Part shown: positions 25,085 through 31,636 of the stretch, in pieces
How positions within the stretch are numbered: position 1 is the stretch's first letter
Layout: each line of letters begins with the position of its first letter
Origin: a virus
DNA: 47,013 bases
IMG/VR virus record: IMGVR_UViG_3300031787_000206
Coordinates: 1 to 47,013 of that record
Direction: 5' to 3' (one strand)
The notes under the pieces: generated by a model
Seen by the model: the letters and a program-made list of their open reading frames with translations, nothing else
The model's database searches: none
Told to the model about the DNA's origin: nothing
Position numbers and translations under genes: made by a program

Positions 25085-25407
25085 TCAAACCTCGCAGAGT
25101 CAATTGCTTCAGATAGTCGGTTGGCAAACTCGGTGACGAACTTCTCGTTGCGGTTCAAGCGGTGCTCATCCATGTCGTACAGAATGGCGTGTACCAACTC
25201 ATGCCAGAACGAATCATTCATCTCTTTCTTTGAGTAACGCCGACCAGTGACGCCACTCTTCTTACCGATCTGTATCTTTCTCTCGTCGTAGAACACCCGC
25301 GCCATGTCGCCCTTGTTCAGCATCGTCTCCACCAGATCGACGGAGTATCGTAGCTTCCCTATGCGTATCGTGCGCGGCAATGCTGGTCTTAGTTTTGTTT
25401 TGCTCAT
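25081..25407 (-). CDS. Small zincin metallopeptidase-like protein
   Basis: A 108-aa protein with a complete HExxH motif, H69-E70-L-V-H73 in FWHELVHAILY, and a downstream acidic helix whose E93 (KFVTEFANRL) is a plausible third zinc ligand, as in ImmA/SprT-like minimal zincins. The basic N-terminus could bind DNA or protein. It lies directly downstream of the DNA polymerase gene and overlaps the nuclease gene. Phages often carry such genes near replication enzymes; possible roles are processing a phage or host protein or removing protein from DNA, both speculative. GGAG precedes the ATG. Confidence 0.75.
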   Translation of the reverse strand: MSKTKLRPALPRTIRIGKLRYSVDLVETMLNKGDMARVFYDERKIQIGKKSGVTGRRYSKKEMNDSFWHELVHAILYDMDEHRLNRNEKFVTEFANRLSEAIDSARFE

Positions 25408-25415
25408 GCTTCTCC

Positions 25416-27383
25416 TTACCCTTTCGCTAAACCATACCGCTGGTTGAAACCTACTTCTGCATTGAGTGGTATGCCGGGCATGTACTTCGGTTCCTTGATC
25501 ATCTGCTCAAGCATCCACCCTCTTGCTTCTTCGCCCTCTGCTGCGGGGGCAATTACCCACGCCTCATCGTGCACCGTGCCTACTACCGGATACCGCTTAT
25601 TGATGCGCAGCATTCCGTCAGTCATTACGATTCTTGCCAACGCTTGTGTCACGTTGTTGGTGATCTTCCCTGCGTACAACTTGGTTGCATCAGGGCCATA
25701 CACGAACTGATTCCTTCCGCGATCATCTTTTTGGATGCGCAGATCGGGGTACAGCAGCTTCATGCCGTTCGGTAGTTCGATCTCTTCCTTGCGGAAGATT
25801 AGACATTTATACGCGAACTCTTTGCCGCCGTAAAGACTCGTCTCCAGCAGGCTGGAACACATTTCCCAAAAGCCAACAACGGGGTATGCCGTGCTGCGGT
25901 AGATGTCGATGATCTTCTTGGAGGCTACTGCATGTATTAAAAGCTCTTTGGTGCTGCACGTATGGGGTATGGCTTCGAGCTTAACGGCGTTGTCACCCCA
26001 TGCTAGGAACTCATCCACGTAGTCCTTGGTCACGCCCAGCTTCTTGGCGAACGCCATGTCGTAGCGCACCGGAGGCGCACCCAGAAACCCCACCAGAAGC
26101 TGCGATGCGAACGATGCCCAGCCTAGCCCATACCCGCAGCCCAGCAATGCCGACTTCGCAGACTGCCGCAGATCAGGGTGTGACTCTTTTGTTAAGTCTG
26201 GGATGTTGAACATCTGCCGCCCGAACATGGAGTACGCATCCTGACCCGAACGGAATATCTCCAGCAGGTCTTCATAATCTGACAACCACCCCAGCACACG
26301 CGGCTCGATCTGCGACAAGTCACCAGCGACCACCACGTACCCATCGGGTGCCATGATTGCCTTGCGCAAGAACGACCCGCGCTTTAGGTTCTGCATGTTT
26401 ATCGCGCTGCCTTTTGATGCCGTCCATCGTCCCGAAAGTGCGCCGTAATATGAGAGTGGTACTGGTAAGGTTCCTCGGTGTGCGATATCAAGGAAACGCT
26501 GCGCTCGTGTTCGCTCAGTTGTAGACTTGACTCGCAGTCGTGCTTCACAAAGCAGCTTAACGTCGTCGTTGGGGCCGTGTAGCAAGGCTTGGAAGAGCGC
26601 GTCGTTTTTAGCCAGCGCAAGAGTCTGCTTGCCCGTAGTTTTACTCGTCTTGTGTGGTACAGCACATCCCAACGAAGCCAGCAAATCCGCGAATTTAGGG
26701 TTGCTCGATAACGTCGCATCGTCCACCCCAAGTCTCTCCAATAGCGCCTCACGGCTTGTCCTTTCATGTTCAATTTCTAATGCCAACATTTCCCGATCCA
26801 ACACCAGCATCGGGCGCGTGTACATCTTCAGGGTCATATCAATCAGGCGTAGCTCGCTCGGTGGGTAGCCATCGCCCAGCCGTTTGAATACTTCTTCGCA
26901 CAGGAACACATCGTGCCGACAGTAGTCAGCCAACTCCATCTCGATGTCCCACGTCAGTTCCTCCAGCCCATCTGTGCTGTGCACAGCCTTGCCCTTGGGC
27001 GGTAGCTCGAAGTCTTCTGCCAGCTTCATCAAGCTGTTGCCCACCTCCACGCCACGTAGTGCGCGGGCCATAGACAGCGTATCGAAAATAAACGCAGGCT
27101 CTGCCCCATAAATCCAAGACAGGATAGAGACATCGAACTGTGCGTTGTGTGCAAGCACTGCCGTGCGACTCCAGTCAATAGCGCCAAACCAACGAACCAG
27201 TTCAGAACCACGTACCCATGTCGCCGGACCGTCCTCATCGAAGTACTTTATGCACGCGCCGAAAGCCTTGAACCGGGGGTCTCGTATGTACTCCTCGGTT
27301 GTCATCTTCGACAGCGTGTAGTCCTTGCTCGACCATCGAGTCTCGAAGTCGATTGCAAGTATGCGGTCGTAGGGTTTACTCAA
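25416..27383 (-). CDS. Family A DNA polymerase with 3'-5' exonuclease
   Basis: A 655-aa replicative polymerase. The exonuclease domain has D12/E14 (AIDFETRWS), HNAQFD and YCRHD, the DEDD-type motifs. The polymerase domain has motif A D355-LSQIEPR, motif B RQSAKSALLGCGYGLGW and motif C H605-D606-E607 (VGTVHDEAW), so all catalytic acids are present. Motif A carries Pro where Pol I has Leu (SQIEPR against SQIELR). The length matches phage PolA without a 5' nuclease domain. It starts at an ATGA overlap with the small gene upstream and is co-transcribed with the primase-helicase, SSB-like protein and helicase, giving a self-sufficient replisome. Identity is very secure. Confidence 0.95.
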   Translation of the reverse strand: MSKPYDRILAIDFETRWSSKDYTLSKMTTEEYIRDPRFKAFGACIKYFDEDGPATWVRGSELVRWFGAIDWSRTAVLAHNAQFDVSILSWIYGAEPAFIFDTLSMARALRGVEVGNSLMKLAEDFELPPKGKAVHSTDGLEELTWDIEMELADYCRHDVFLCEEVFKRLGDGYPPSELRLIDMTLKMYTRPMLVLDREMLALEIEHERTSREALLERLGVDDATLSSNPKFADLLASLGCAVPHKTSKTTGKQTLALAKNDALFQALLHGPNDDVKLLCEARLRVKSTTERTRAQRFLDIAHRGTLPVPLSYYGALSGRWTASKGSAINMQNLKRGSFLRKAIMAPDGYVVVAGDLSQIEPRVLGWLSDYEDLLEIFRSGQDAYSMFGRQMFNIPDLTKESHPDLRQSAKSALLGCGYGLGWASFASQLLVGFLGAPPVRYDMAFAKKLGVTKDYVDEFLAWGDNAVKLEAIPHTCSTKELLIHAVASKKIIDIYRSTAYPVVGFWEMCSSLLETSLYGGKEFAYKCLIFRKEEIELPNGMKLLYPDLRIQKDDRGRNQFVYGPDATKLYAGKITNNVTQALARIVMTDGMLRINKRYPVVGTVHDEAWVIAPAAEGEEARGWMLEQMIKEPKYMPGIPLNAEVGFNQRYGLAKG

Positions 27384-27649
27384 TTAAATTTCTCCTTGGG
27401 TGGTGCGTCTTTTGTATTTACAAACTCAAACCACTGCGTTGTTGCCATTGATATTTGATATGCCTCCATGTCATCACAGTTAATTGCAATAGTATCCACG
27501 CGCCCTGACGGATTGTCGATAATAACCAAGCCTTTGACCCCGTCTCGCACGTAGCAATACGACAGTGCATCGATCACTTGTTTGAAGTGTTCTCTGTCGT
27601 CTTCGTCCATCGAGTCCACGCGTTGGGCAAATCCGCTTGGATCAAACAT
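27380..27649 (-). CDS. Conserved-type small phage protein, unknown
   Basis: An 89-aa acidic protein, mixed alpha/beta by composition, with LVIIDNPSGRVDTIAI in the middle. AGGAGG stands 6 nt upstream of the ATG at 27649, so that start was preferred over an internal Met 13 codons later. Its 5' end overlaps the last 76 nt of the VRR-NUC gene in another frame, an unusually long overlap for this operon, and its stop overlaps the polymerase start. No function recognised. Confidence 0.65.
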   Translation of the reverse strand: MFDPSGFAQRVDSMDEDDREHFKQVIDALSYCYVRDGVKGLVIIDNPSGRVDTIAINCDDMEAYQISMATTQWFEFVNTKDAPPKEKFN

Positions 27650-27924
27650 ATCAGTTCCTCCTGAAGTTGATCGAGGTTATGTTCGTTGGCCACGAACGCA
27701 TAGCCGCCAGCGTTTTGAATACTCTCGATCTCACGCTTCTGTAGCGCGGTTGTGATGTTCTTACCTGCCTTGCATTCAATCGCAATAAACCTGCCGAGGA
27801 CGCACCCAATAACATCCGGGATGCCCGCCCGACCGTAGCCATTGGCTGGTGGAAAGAAGTAGTAGATTTGTAAGTCATCCAATATGCTCCTCACTTGTTT
27901 CTTGACTTTCGCTTCCGGTGTCAT
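27574..27924 (-). CDS. VRR-NUC domain nuclease
   Basis: A 116-aa protein with the compact VRR-NUC signature: GIPDVIGCVLGRFIAIECKAGKN, in which the Asp of GIPD and the Glu-x-Lys of IECK are the PD-(D/E)XK catalytic residues, followed by Q-x6-IQNAGGYAFVANE. These nucleases cut branched or structured DNA such as Holliday junctions. The ATG at 27924 gives the compact domain; extending the frame further upstream adds a non-natural leader. It begins inside the NrdR-type ribbon gene (50-nt overlap) and ends inside the following gene. Likely role: resolving replication intermediates before packaging. Confidence 0.85.
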   Translation of the reverse strand: MTPEAKVKKQVRSILDDLQIYYFFPPANGYGRAGIPDVIGCVLGRFIAIECKAGKNITTALQKREIESIQNAGGYAFVANEHNLDQLQEELICLIQADLPNAWTRWTKTTENTSNK

Positions 27925-28099
27925 GTTGTTCCCGTCTGATTGCTTCGATGGCTTCCAGTTCTTCTGCCGACATGTAACTCTCGATGGTGTAGAACCGCTC
28001 GTCACAGGCCGTGCACTTTCTTTTGCGGACTACGTGATCCCCAATGTGGCGGGAGTCGTAGATGTTTAACTTGCTGCTCTGACATTCGGGACAGTTCAC
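27875..28099 (-). CDS. NrdR-type zinc-ribbon protein (ribbon only)
   Basis: A 74-aa protein with a zinc ribbon formed by C3, C6, C29 and C32 (MNCPECQSSK ... KRKCTACDERFYTIE). The pattern VVRKRKCTACDERFYTIE, and DSR in the N-terminal strand, match the N-terminal zinc ribbon of the ribonucleotide-reductase repressor NrdR. The ATP-cone domain of NrdR is absent: after residue 40 there is only an acidic helical tail. It might compete with host NrdR or serve as a stand-alone DNA-binding ribbon; both are inference. It overlaps the VRR-NUC gene, so the two are likely co-translated. Confidence 0.75.
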   Translation of the reverse strand: MNCPECQSSKLNIYDSRHIGDHVVRKRKCTACDERFYTIESYMSAEELEAIEAIRREQHDTGSESQETSEEHIG

Positions 28100-28111
28100 T
28101 TGATACCCCTG

Positions 28112-28315
28112 TTAGATTTTTCGTTGACAGGTAAACGCCTGAATGTCAGCGCGGAAGGCACCGGCAAACTTGCAGTCCGATACGATCCGGCCTTCAGTCA
28201 TGACGCCACCAATCCAGATACCGATAACGAACAGCACAATAGCAATCATGGACTTTGCCCACACTGCATTGACCCATGCCCAGATTGCTTTGTAGTTGAT
28301 TGTTTCTACGATCAT
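28112..28315 (-). CDS. Small membrane protein
   Basis: A 67-aa protein with one strong transmembrane segment (SMIAIVLFVIGIWIGGVM, about residues 23-40), a short aromatic N-terminal helix and a C-terminal segment with two cysteines (SDCKFAG ... FTCQRK). The start at 28315 overlaps the upstream stop as ATGA. Single-TM proteins with this Cys-x-Cys tail are frequent in phage early regions but unnamed; function unknown. Confidence 0.65.
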   Translation of the reverse strand: MIVETINYKAIWAWVNAVWAKSMIAIVLFVIGIWIGGVMTEGRIVSDCKFAGAFRADIQAFTCQRKI

Positions 28316-28737
28316 TCTTCTCTCGCTTTCATCATTGCATCTGCTATTAAGTACGCTTCTTCGGCGTAGTACTGCGCCCATGTGTACCTAAAATCTTTGC
28401 CCTCTTTATCTGTGCCGTGCAGCAGTATTTCGGAATTAAAGCCGCACGCAACGGCTGTTTCAAAGCTACAGTCGTCCATAAGTTTGTCATCATCCTTTAC
28501 GTTCAGCGATGCGCTGGCTTGTACCATTGCTTGCATCGCCTGCGCCGCGAAGTAATCACGCAAGTCCATGCCGAGTTGTCCGACTAAGTTTGGAAATGCT
28601 TTCGGCTGCGCCTTATTCACCGGCGGTGGTTCTTCAGGAACGTAGTCTTCCCACGGACCATCAGGTGTGCGTTGAACCCTGTGTTGTATCAGGACGCCAC
28701 CCTTGTACAACTTTTCATGCCTTGTCTCCCAGTTCAT
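28312..28737 (-). CDS. Phage early protein, unknown
   Basis: A 141-aa protein starting MNWETRHEKLYKGGVLIQHR. The central DLRDYFAAQAMQAMVQAS and the closing AEEAYLIADAMMKAREE are a recognisable helical module seen in many small phage proteins of unknown function, where it typically forms the whole of a short protein; here it is interrupted by about 40 residues. It is coupled by ATGA overlaps at both ends. No enzymatic motif seen. Confidence 0.65.
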   Translation of the reverse strand: MNWETRHEKLYKGGVLIQHRVQRTPDGPWEDYVPEEPPPVNKAQPKAFPNLVGQLGMDLRDYFAAQAMQAMVQASASLNVKDDDKLMDDCSFETAVACGFNSEILLHGTDKEGKDFRYTWAQYYAEEAYLIADAMMKAREE

Positions 28738-28985
28738 GGCGCACCTCTCTCGCGGATAACTAGAGCGCACATAGTTGCACCGGAAAGAACGCCTTCTTTG
28801 AGAACCTCATCACGAATCATCCCGCGATCTACGCTCAATAAGTCACACACCTTCGCACACGCCTCGCGCTCCGCTGCTGCGACTAGGTTGGCAAAGCGTT
28901 CGATCTCTGGCATGAAGTCGCGGAAGATTCCCCAATCGTCCCCACCAGCCTCCCGCGCCATGCGGATAATGTCATCTCTGTTCAT
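28734..28985 (-). CDS. Small helical phage protein, unknown
   Basis: An 83-aa protein. MNRDDIIRMAREAG at the start and FANLVAAAEREACAKVCDLL in the middle form a pattern found widely in unnamed small phage proteins (paired Cys in the helix ACAKVC). It is coupled on both sides by ATGA overlaps within the leftward operon. Function unknown. Confidence 0.65.
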   Translation of the reverse strand: MNRDDIIRMAREAGGDDWGIFRDFMPEIERFANLVAAAEREACAKVCDLLSVDRGMIRDEVLKEGVLSGATMCALVIRERGAP

Positions 28986-29173
28986 TCTTTCTCCTTTAGT
29001 TGCTTTCGTAGTTTCCTGATCTCTGCGACCAGTGCTTTGTGGTAAATGTGCATCTTGTGCAGATGCCGTGCTACCTCATCTTCGCCGTCGGCTTTTAACC
29101 GCGCCACAATATCTGGCGTGTCATCGAACCATTCGGCTTTCTTCAGTACGTCAATGTCTTTTGGCGTCTTCAT
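28982..29173 (-). CDS. Small charged protein, unknown
   Basis: A 63-aa protein, rich in Lys, Asp and Glu, ending in a basic helix (AEIRKLRKQLKEKE) that could form a short coiled coil. Both termini overlap neighbours by ATGA, strongly supporting expression. No motif recognised. Confidence 0.6.
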   Translation of the reverse strand: MKTPKDIDVLKKAEWFDDTPDIVARLKADGEDEVARHLHKMHIYHKALVAEIRKLRKQLKEKE

Positions 29174-29385
29174 AGTTTCTCCCGGATTTTCTCAATGCTC
29201 CAGCCTGTCCTGTCGTACACGCGCAGTATGGTGTCGCCTGTTACGGATAACGTGCGGTGCCGTATCTTCGAGACCATCGACGGCGCTATCTTTAAGAACT
29301 GTGCAAGGGCTGCGTCGTGTTTCAGGTTGAACTCCTTGATGATGGCATCAAGGAGTGGGTGGGTTTCTTGTAGTGCTTTTACCAT
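29170..29385 (-). CDS. Helix-turn-helix (Cro/C1-type) regulator candidate
   Basis: A 71-aa protein; the ATG at 29385 is preceded by GGAG and overlaps the stop of the 53-aa gene upstream. The segment HDAALAQFLKIAPSMVSKIR has the Cro/C1 helix-turn-helix form (Ala-x3-Leu, then Pro-Ser-x-Val-Ser-Lys-Ile), followed by SVTGDTILRVYDRTG, the usual next helix of this fold. Such small one-domain proteins often repress phage early promoters or pair with host factors. This is the clearest candidate transcriptional regulator in the block; its operator is unknown. Confidence 0.7.
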   Translation of the reverse strand: MVKALQETHPLLDAIIKEFNLKHDAALAQFLKIAPSMVSKIRHRTLSVTGDTILRVYDRTGWSIEKIREKL

Positions 29386-29540
29386 CGTGCTTCTCCATGT
29401 GTATCGGTTGTTGGTTGTGCGGCCCTGTCTTTTGGTTTGATGACCAGCTTCCACTCCGGCTGTAAAAACTTAACCGCAGTGTGCTGGTCCCAAAACTTTC
29501 GAAAGAGTCTATCGAATTCATCGTAGACCCAATACCTCAT
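29379..29540 (-). CDS. Short 53-aa phage protein, unknown
   Basis: A short gene found by reading the gap between 29386 and 29536. The ATG at 29540 forms an ATGA overlap with the upstream stop, and its TAA (29381-29379) lies inside the first codons of the downstream HTH gene, so it fits the operon's coupling pattern exactly. The protein begins MRYWVYDEFDRLFRKF and continues with FLQPEWKLVIKPK, a compact beta-type pattern seen in unnamed small phage proteins. Function unknown. Confidence 0.65.
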   Translation of the reverse strand: MRYWVYDEFDRLFRKFWDQHTAVKFLQPEWKLVIKPKDRAAQPTTDTHGEARW

Positions 29541-30130
29541 ACCTCACCCAGCATCGTCTTTAGTTTCTTGTACAGGGCAATCGCTTGAGTGAACGACAGC
29601 GTTGAGAGAAGCTGATCGATGTTGTCAGGTAATATGGGCGCGGCTTGCGGCTTGGCTGGTGGTGTAGGCTGTATATTCACAGGCTTGGCTTTGTTTGCTT
29701 CGCGTAGTGCCTTTCTTGCTGCACGCTCTGCGGTTGCTTTTTCTTTGGCCGCTTTCAGTTTGGCTGCTTTTAGTTCTTTCACCTTGATCGGCGTGTACTC
29801 AGGCTGCGTCACCCACATCTGGCCTCGCTCGTTCTTGCGTATCTGTCCCACGCGTGTGAGTTGTGCAAGCAACGAGGTTACTGAGGTGGCCTTGTGCCCT
29901 TGATTCTCTCCGATCTTGACGATGGTCTTTGTGTCGCAGCCGGGGTTGGCTTTAACGAGGTTGAATGTAGCGCGACTGACGTTGGTTGAGATACCGAATA
30001 GGTGTTTAGCTGGCTTCTCATCCTTCGACCAGTCGTTGATGGTTTTCTTTAGTTCGTTTGTTTGCGTTTGCATGTTGTTCTCCTTAGTTGTATTGATTGC
30101 GTTTTTTAGTGCAGTTGCTAGGTCTGGCAT
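29537..30130 (-). CDS. Winged-helix-like DNA-binding protein with charged linker
   Basis: A 197-aa protein. After a short helix (DLATALKNAIN) there is a candidate winged-helix domain at ~45-100: ATFNLVKANPGCDTKTIVKI, then ATSVTSLLAQLTRVGQIRKN and MWVTQPEYT. A long Lys/Ala helix follows (about 107-145), then a Pro-rich linker and a final helix. Two starts each have a good Shine-Dalgarno sequence: ATG 30130 after AAAGGAG, and ATG 30073 (MQTQTNELKK) after AAGGAG, so two isoforms differing by 19 residues are possible. Probably a DNA-binding regulatory or nucleoid-type protein; exact role unknown. Confidence 0.6.
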   Translation of the reverse strand: MPDLATALKNAINTTKENNMQTQTNELKKTINDWSKDEKPAKHLFGISTNVSRATFNLVKANPGCDTKTIVKIGENQGHKATSVTSLLAQLTRVGQIRKNERGQMWVTQPEYTPIKVKELKAAKLKAAKEKATAERAARKALREANKAKPVNIQPTPPAKPQAAPILPDNIDQLLSTLSFTQAIALYKKLKTMLGEV

Positions 30131-30143
30131 GGTGTTTCTCCTT

Positions 30144-30389
30144 TCATCGAACAAGTGCCATGACTACGAGATACCCTACGAAGCCCATGATGAGGTACAA
30201 CAGATACTTAATATCGAAATGAAACTGCGGCATGAAGTTGGTCTTGTCACCTAACAGCAAGCTCTGCAACATCAAGTCCTCGTCGCTTTGCCTCTGGCGT
30301 GGTGGTTTGTAGTACACCCCGATCTTTATCTTGCCTGTGTGATACGGCGGTGGTTGTACGATCTCGTGTTGCGTTGCTTTTTTGTTCAT
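30144..30389 (-). CDS. Small C-terminally membrane-anchored protein
   Basis: An 80-aa protein beginning MNKKATQHEIVQPPPYHTGK, soluble and Pro-rich in its first half, with one C-terminal transmembrane helix (about 59-79: YLLYLIMGFVGYLVVMAL). AAAGGAG precedes the ATG at a good distance. It is the first gene after the terminator at 30452-30473 and just downstream of candidate promoter elements, so it may head a transcription unit. Function unknown. Confidence 0.65.
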   Translation of the reverse strand: MNKKATQHEIVQPPPYHTGKIKIGVYYKPPRQRQSDEDLMLQSLLLGDKTNFMPQFHFDIKYLLYLIMGFVGYLVVMALVR

Positions 30390-30418
30390 TTCAGCTCCTT
30401 TCCTACTGGGAATTGTCA

Positions 30419-30447
30419 AACTTAGTTACTACGGGTAGATTTGTCAA
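30419..30447 (-). promoter_or_regulatory. Candidate leftward promoter
   Basis: On the minus strand a consensus -35 TTGACA (30447-30442), a 17-nt spacer and a weak -10 TAAGTT (30424-30419) lie between a terminator and the start of the 80-aa gene. A second TTGACA (30419-30414) follows. The plus-strand text AATTGTCAAACTTAG here recurs nearly exactly (one extra C) at 37617-37632 in the divergent control region, suggesting shared regulation. The weak -10 keeps this tentative. Confidence 0.35.
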
Positions 30448-30451
30448 GCAT

Positions 30452-30473
30452 AAAAAGGGGTCAAGCTGACCCC
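30452..30473 (-). terminator. Rho-independent terminator after the peptidase gene
   Basis: On the minus strand a 7-bp stem GGGGTCA / TGACCCC with a 3-nt loop is followed by TTTTT. It lies 9 nt downstream of the stop of the 378-aa peptidase gene, so it is correctly placed to end that transcript. It is also copy 1 of the dispersed 17-nt hairpin family (30457-30473). Confidence 0.75.
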
Positions 30474-30481
30474 ATTTGGTT

Positions 30482-31618
30482 TTAGGCAACGTGCAGGTCA
30501 TCGAACAGCATGCCAAACACAAGGTCAATATCCTCGCCCGCTTCGAGTGCTTCGTACGCCTCCTCAAGTAAGCGCAGGTCAAGTTGTTTGAAGTTCATGT
30601 GCTTCATTGCCAACTCGGTATCGTCGGGGTACACCGATGCTGCAATCATCCGCGCTAGGTTGTCGGTGAACCCATGCTGCGCATCGAGCACGGCATCGAT
30701 GGCATCTTCACGCCGCATCATCTGCTCGAACCGAATGTCGTCGTACTCGAAGTCGTACTTGGCTAGGTTGCTTGCGCTGTGCGTGTACGTCTGGTAGTTA
30801 GTCCACCAGCCGCCCTTTGTGTCAGCGTAAAGGTCTTCCACCACCGAGGGGTCCCGCTCCACCGGCAGCGCGTCCCACGCAACGGAAAGAACCGCAGCAG
30901 AAAGATGTTGATAGTAGTTGAGGTCAAGGCTCTCGGCCTGCGTGTGCTCACGGTCATAGCCTACAGAGATGTTGGTGCATTCGGGGATGATGTCAGTAAA
31001 CTCAGCGGTGTCGGTGTACACGCCGGTGTCATCGTTCAGCATCATCAACTGGTCAGACCCCGCCATCAACGCGTCAGCCAGCGCATCACCAAACGCATCG
31101 GAGCAACACCTGCCCCAGCCTTGATGCGTAATCACGCTATCGATACCCCGACGATCAAACGCAATGGCACGATCAAACTCACCCAGCAAGTCAGGCATCT
31201 TCTCAGCCAGATATCGCGCACCTACCCCGCCTCGCTCTTCGCCCTGCGTAAACACGTAGTAGCCCGGCACGTTGTGGTGAATCATGTGAAACAGTATTGC
31301 TACCCCTGCGCCATCGTCAGCACCCAGCACGTCACCCTTGGCATGCCAGTGGGTCTGGGTCTTCCTGATCTTGTTCTTACCCTCCGATCTATGCACTGTG
31401 TCTACGTGTGCGACGAACAGGGTTTTGTGTGAGTCAAGCGATCGGTTGTCCACGTGCAGGTTGCCTGCCCCATCATAAAAAGAAATTTTATTTAATTCAA
31501 ACGGCAGTTGCTCACGCAGCCATGCCGTGATTCGCTTGTTGGTCTCTGACCCATGTGGGCGCTTGGTTGAAAGAAGTTTGTTCAGTACTTTGAACTGGAT
31601 AGTGTTTTGCTTAGTCAT
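30482..31618 (-). CDS. Di-zinc aminopeptidase-like protein (M20/M28/M42 type)
   Basis: A 378-aa protein with the ordered ligand set of co-catalytic zinc exopeptidases: H71-x-D73 (FVAHVDTVH), D101 in LGADDGAGVA, E127/E128 in TQGEERGGVGA, D155 in AFDRRG and H225 in YDREHTQAESLD. These suggest an intact di-metal site. The C-terminal ~110 residues are acidic and helical and extend beyond the peptidase core. Exopeptidases of this clan remove N-terminal residues or hydrolyse small amide substrates. A phage role might be host protein turnover or nutrient release, but nothing in the sequence identifies the substrate. Transcription ends at the hairpin 30452-30473. Confidence 0.78.
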   Translation of the reverse strand: MTKQNTIQFKVLNKLLSTKRPHGSETNKRITAWLREQLPFELNKISFYDGAGNLHVDNRSLDSHKTLFVAHVDTVHRSEGKNKIRKTQTHWHAKGDVLGADDGAGVAILFHMIHHNVPGYYVFTQGEERGGVGARYLAEKMPDLLGEFDRAIAFDRRGIDSVITHQGWGRCCSDAFGDALADALMAGSDQLMMLNDDTGVYTDTAEFTDIIPECTNISVGYDREHTQAESLDLNYYQHLSAAVLSVAWDALPVERDPSVVEDLYADTKGGWWTNYQTYTHSASNLAKYDFEYDDIRFEQMMRREDAIDAVLDAQHGFTDNLARMIAASVYPDDTELAMKHMNFKQLDLRLLEEAYEALEAGEDIDLVFGMLFDDLHVA

Positions 31619-31636
31619 GGTAGTTCTCCTTGATGG

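Noticed and set aside
30779-31432. 217-aa plus-strand frame
   Set aside because: Antisense to the peptidase gene, whose metal ligands are intact; the plus-strand translation has no domain and no ribosome-binding site.
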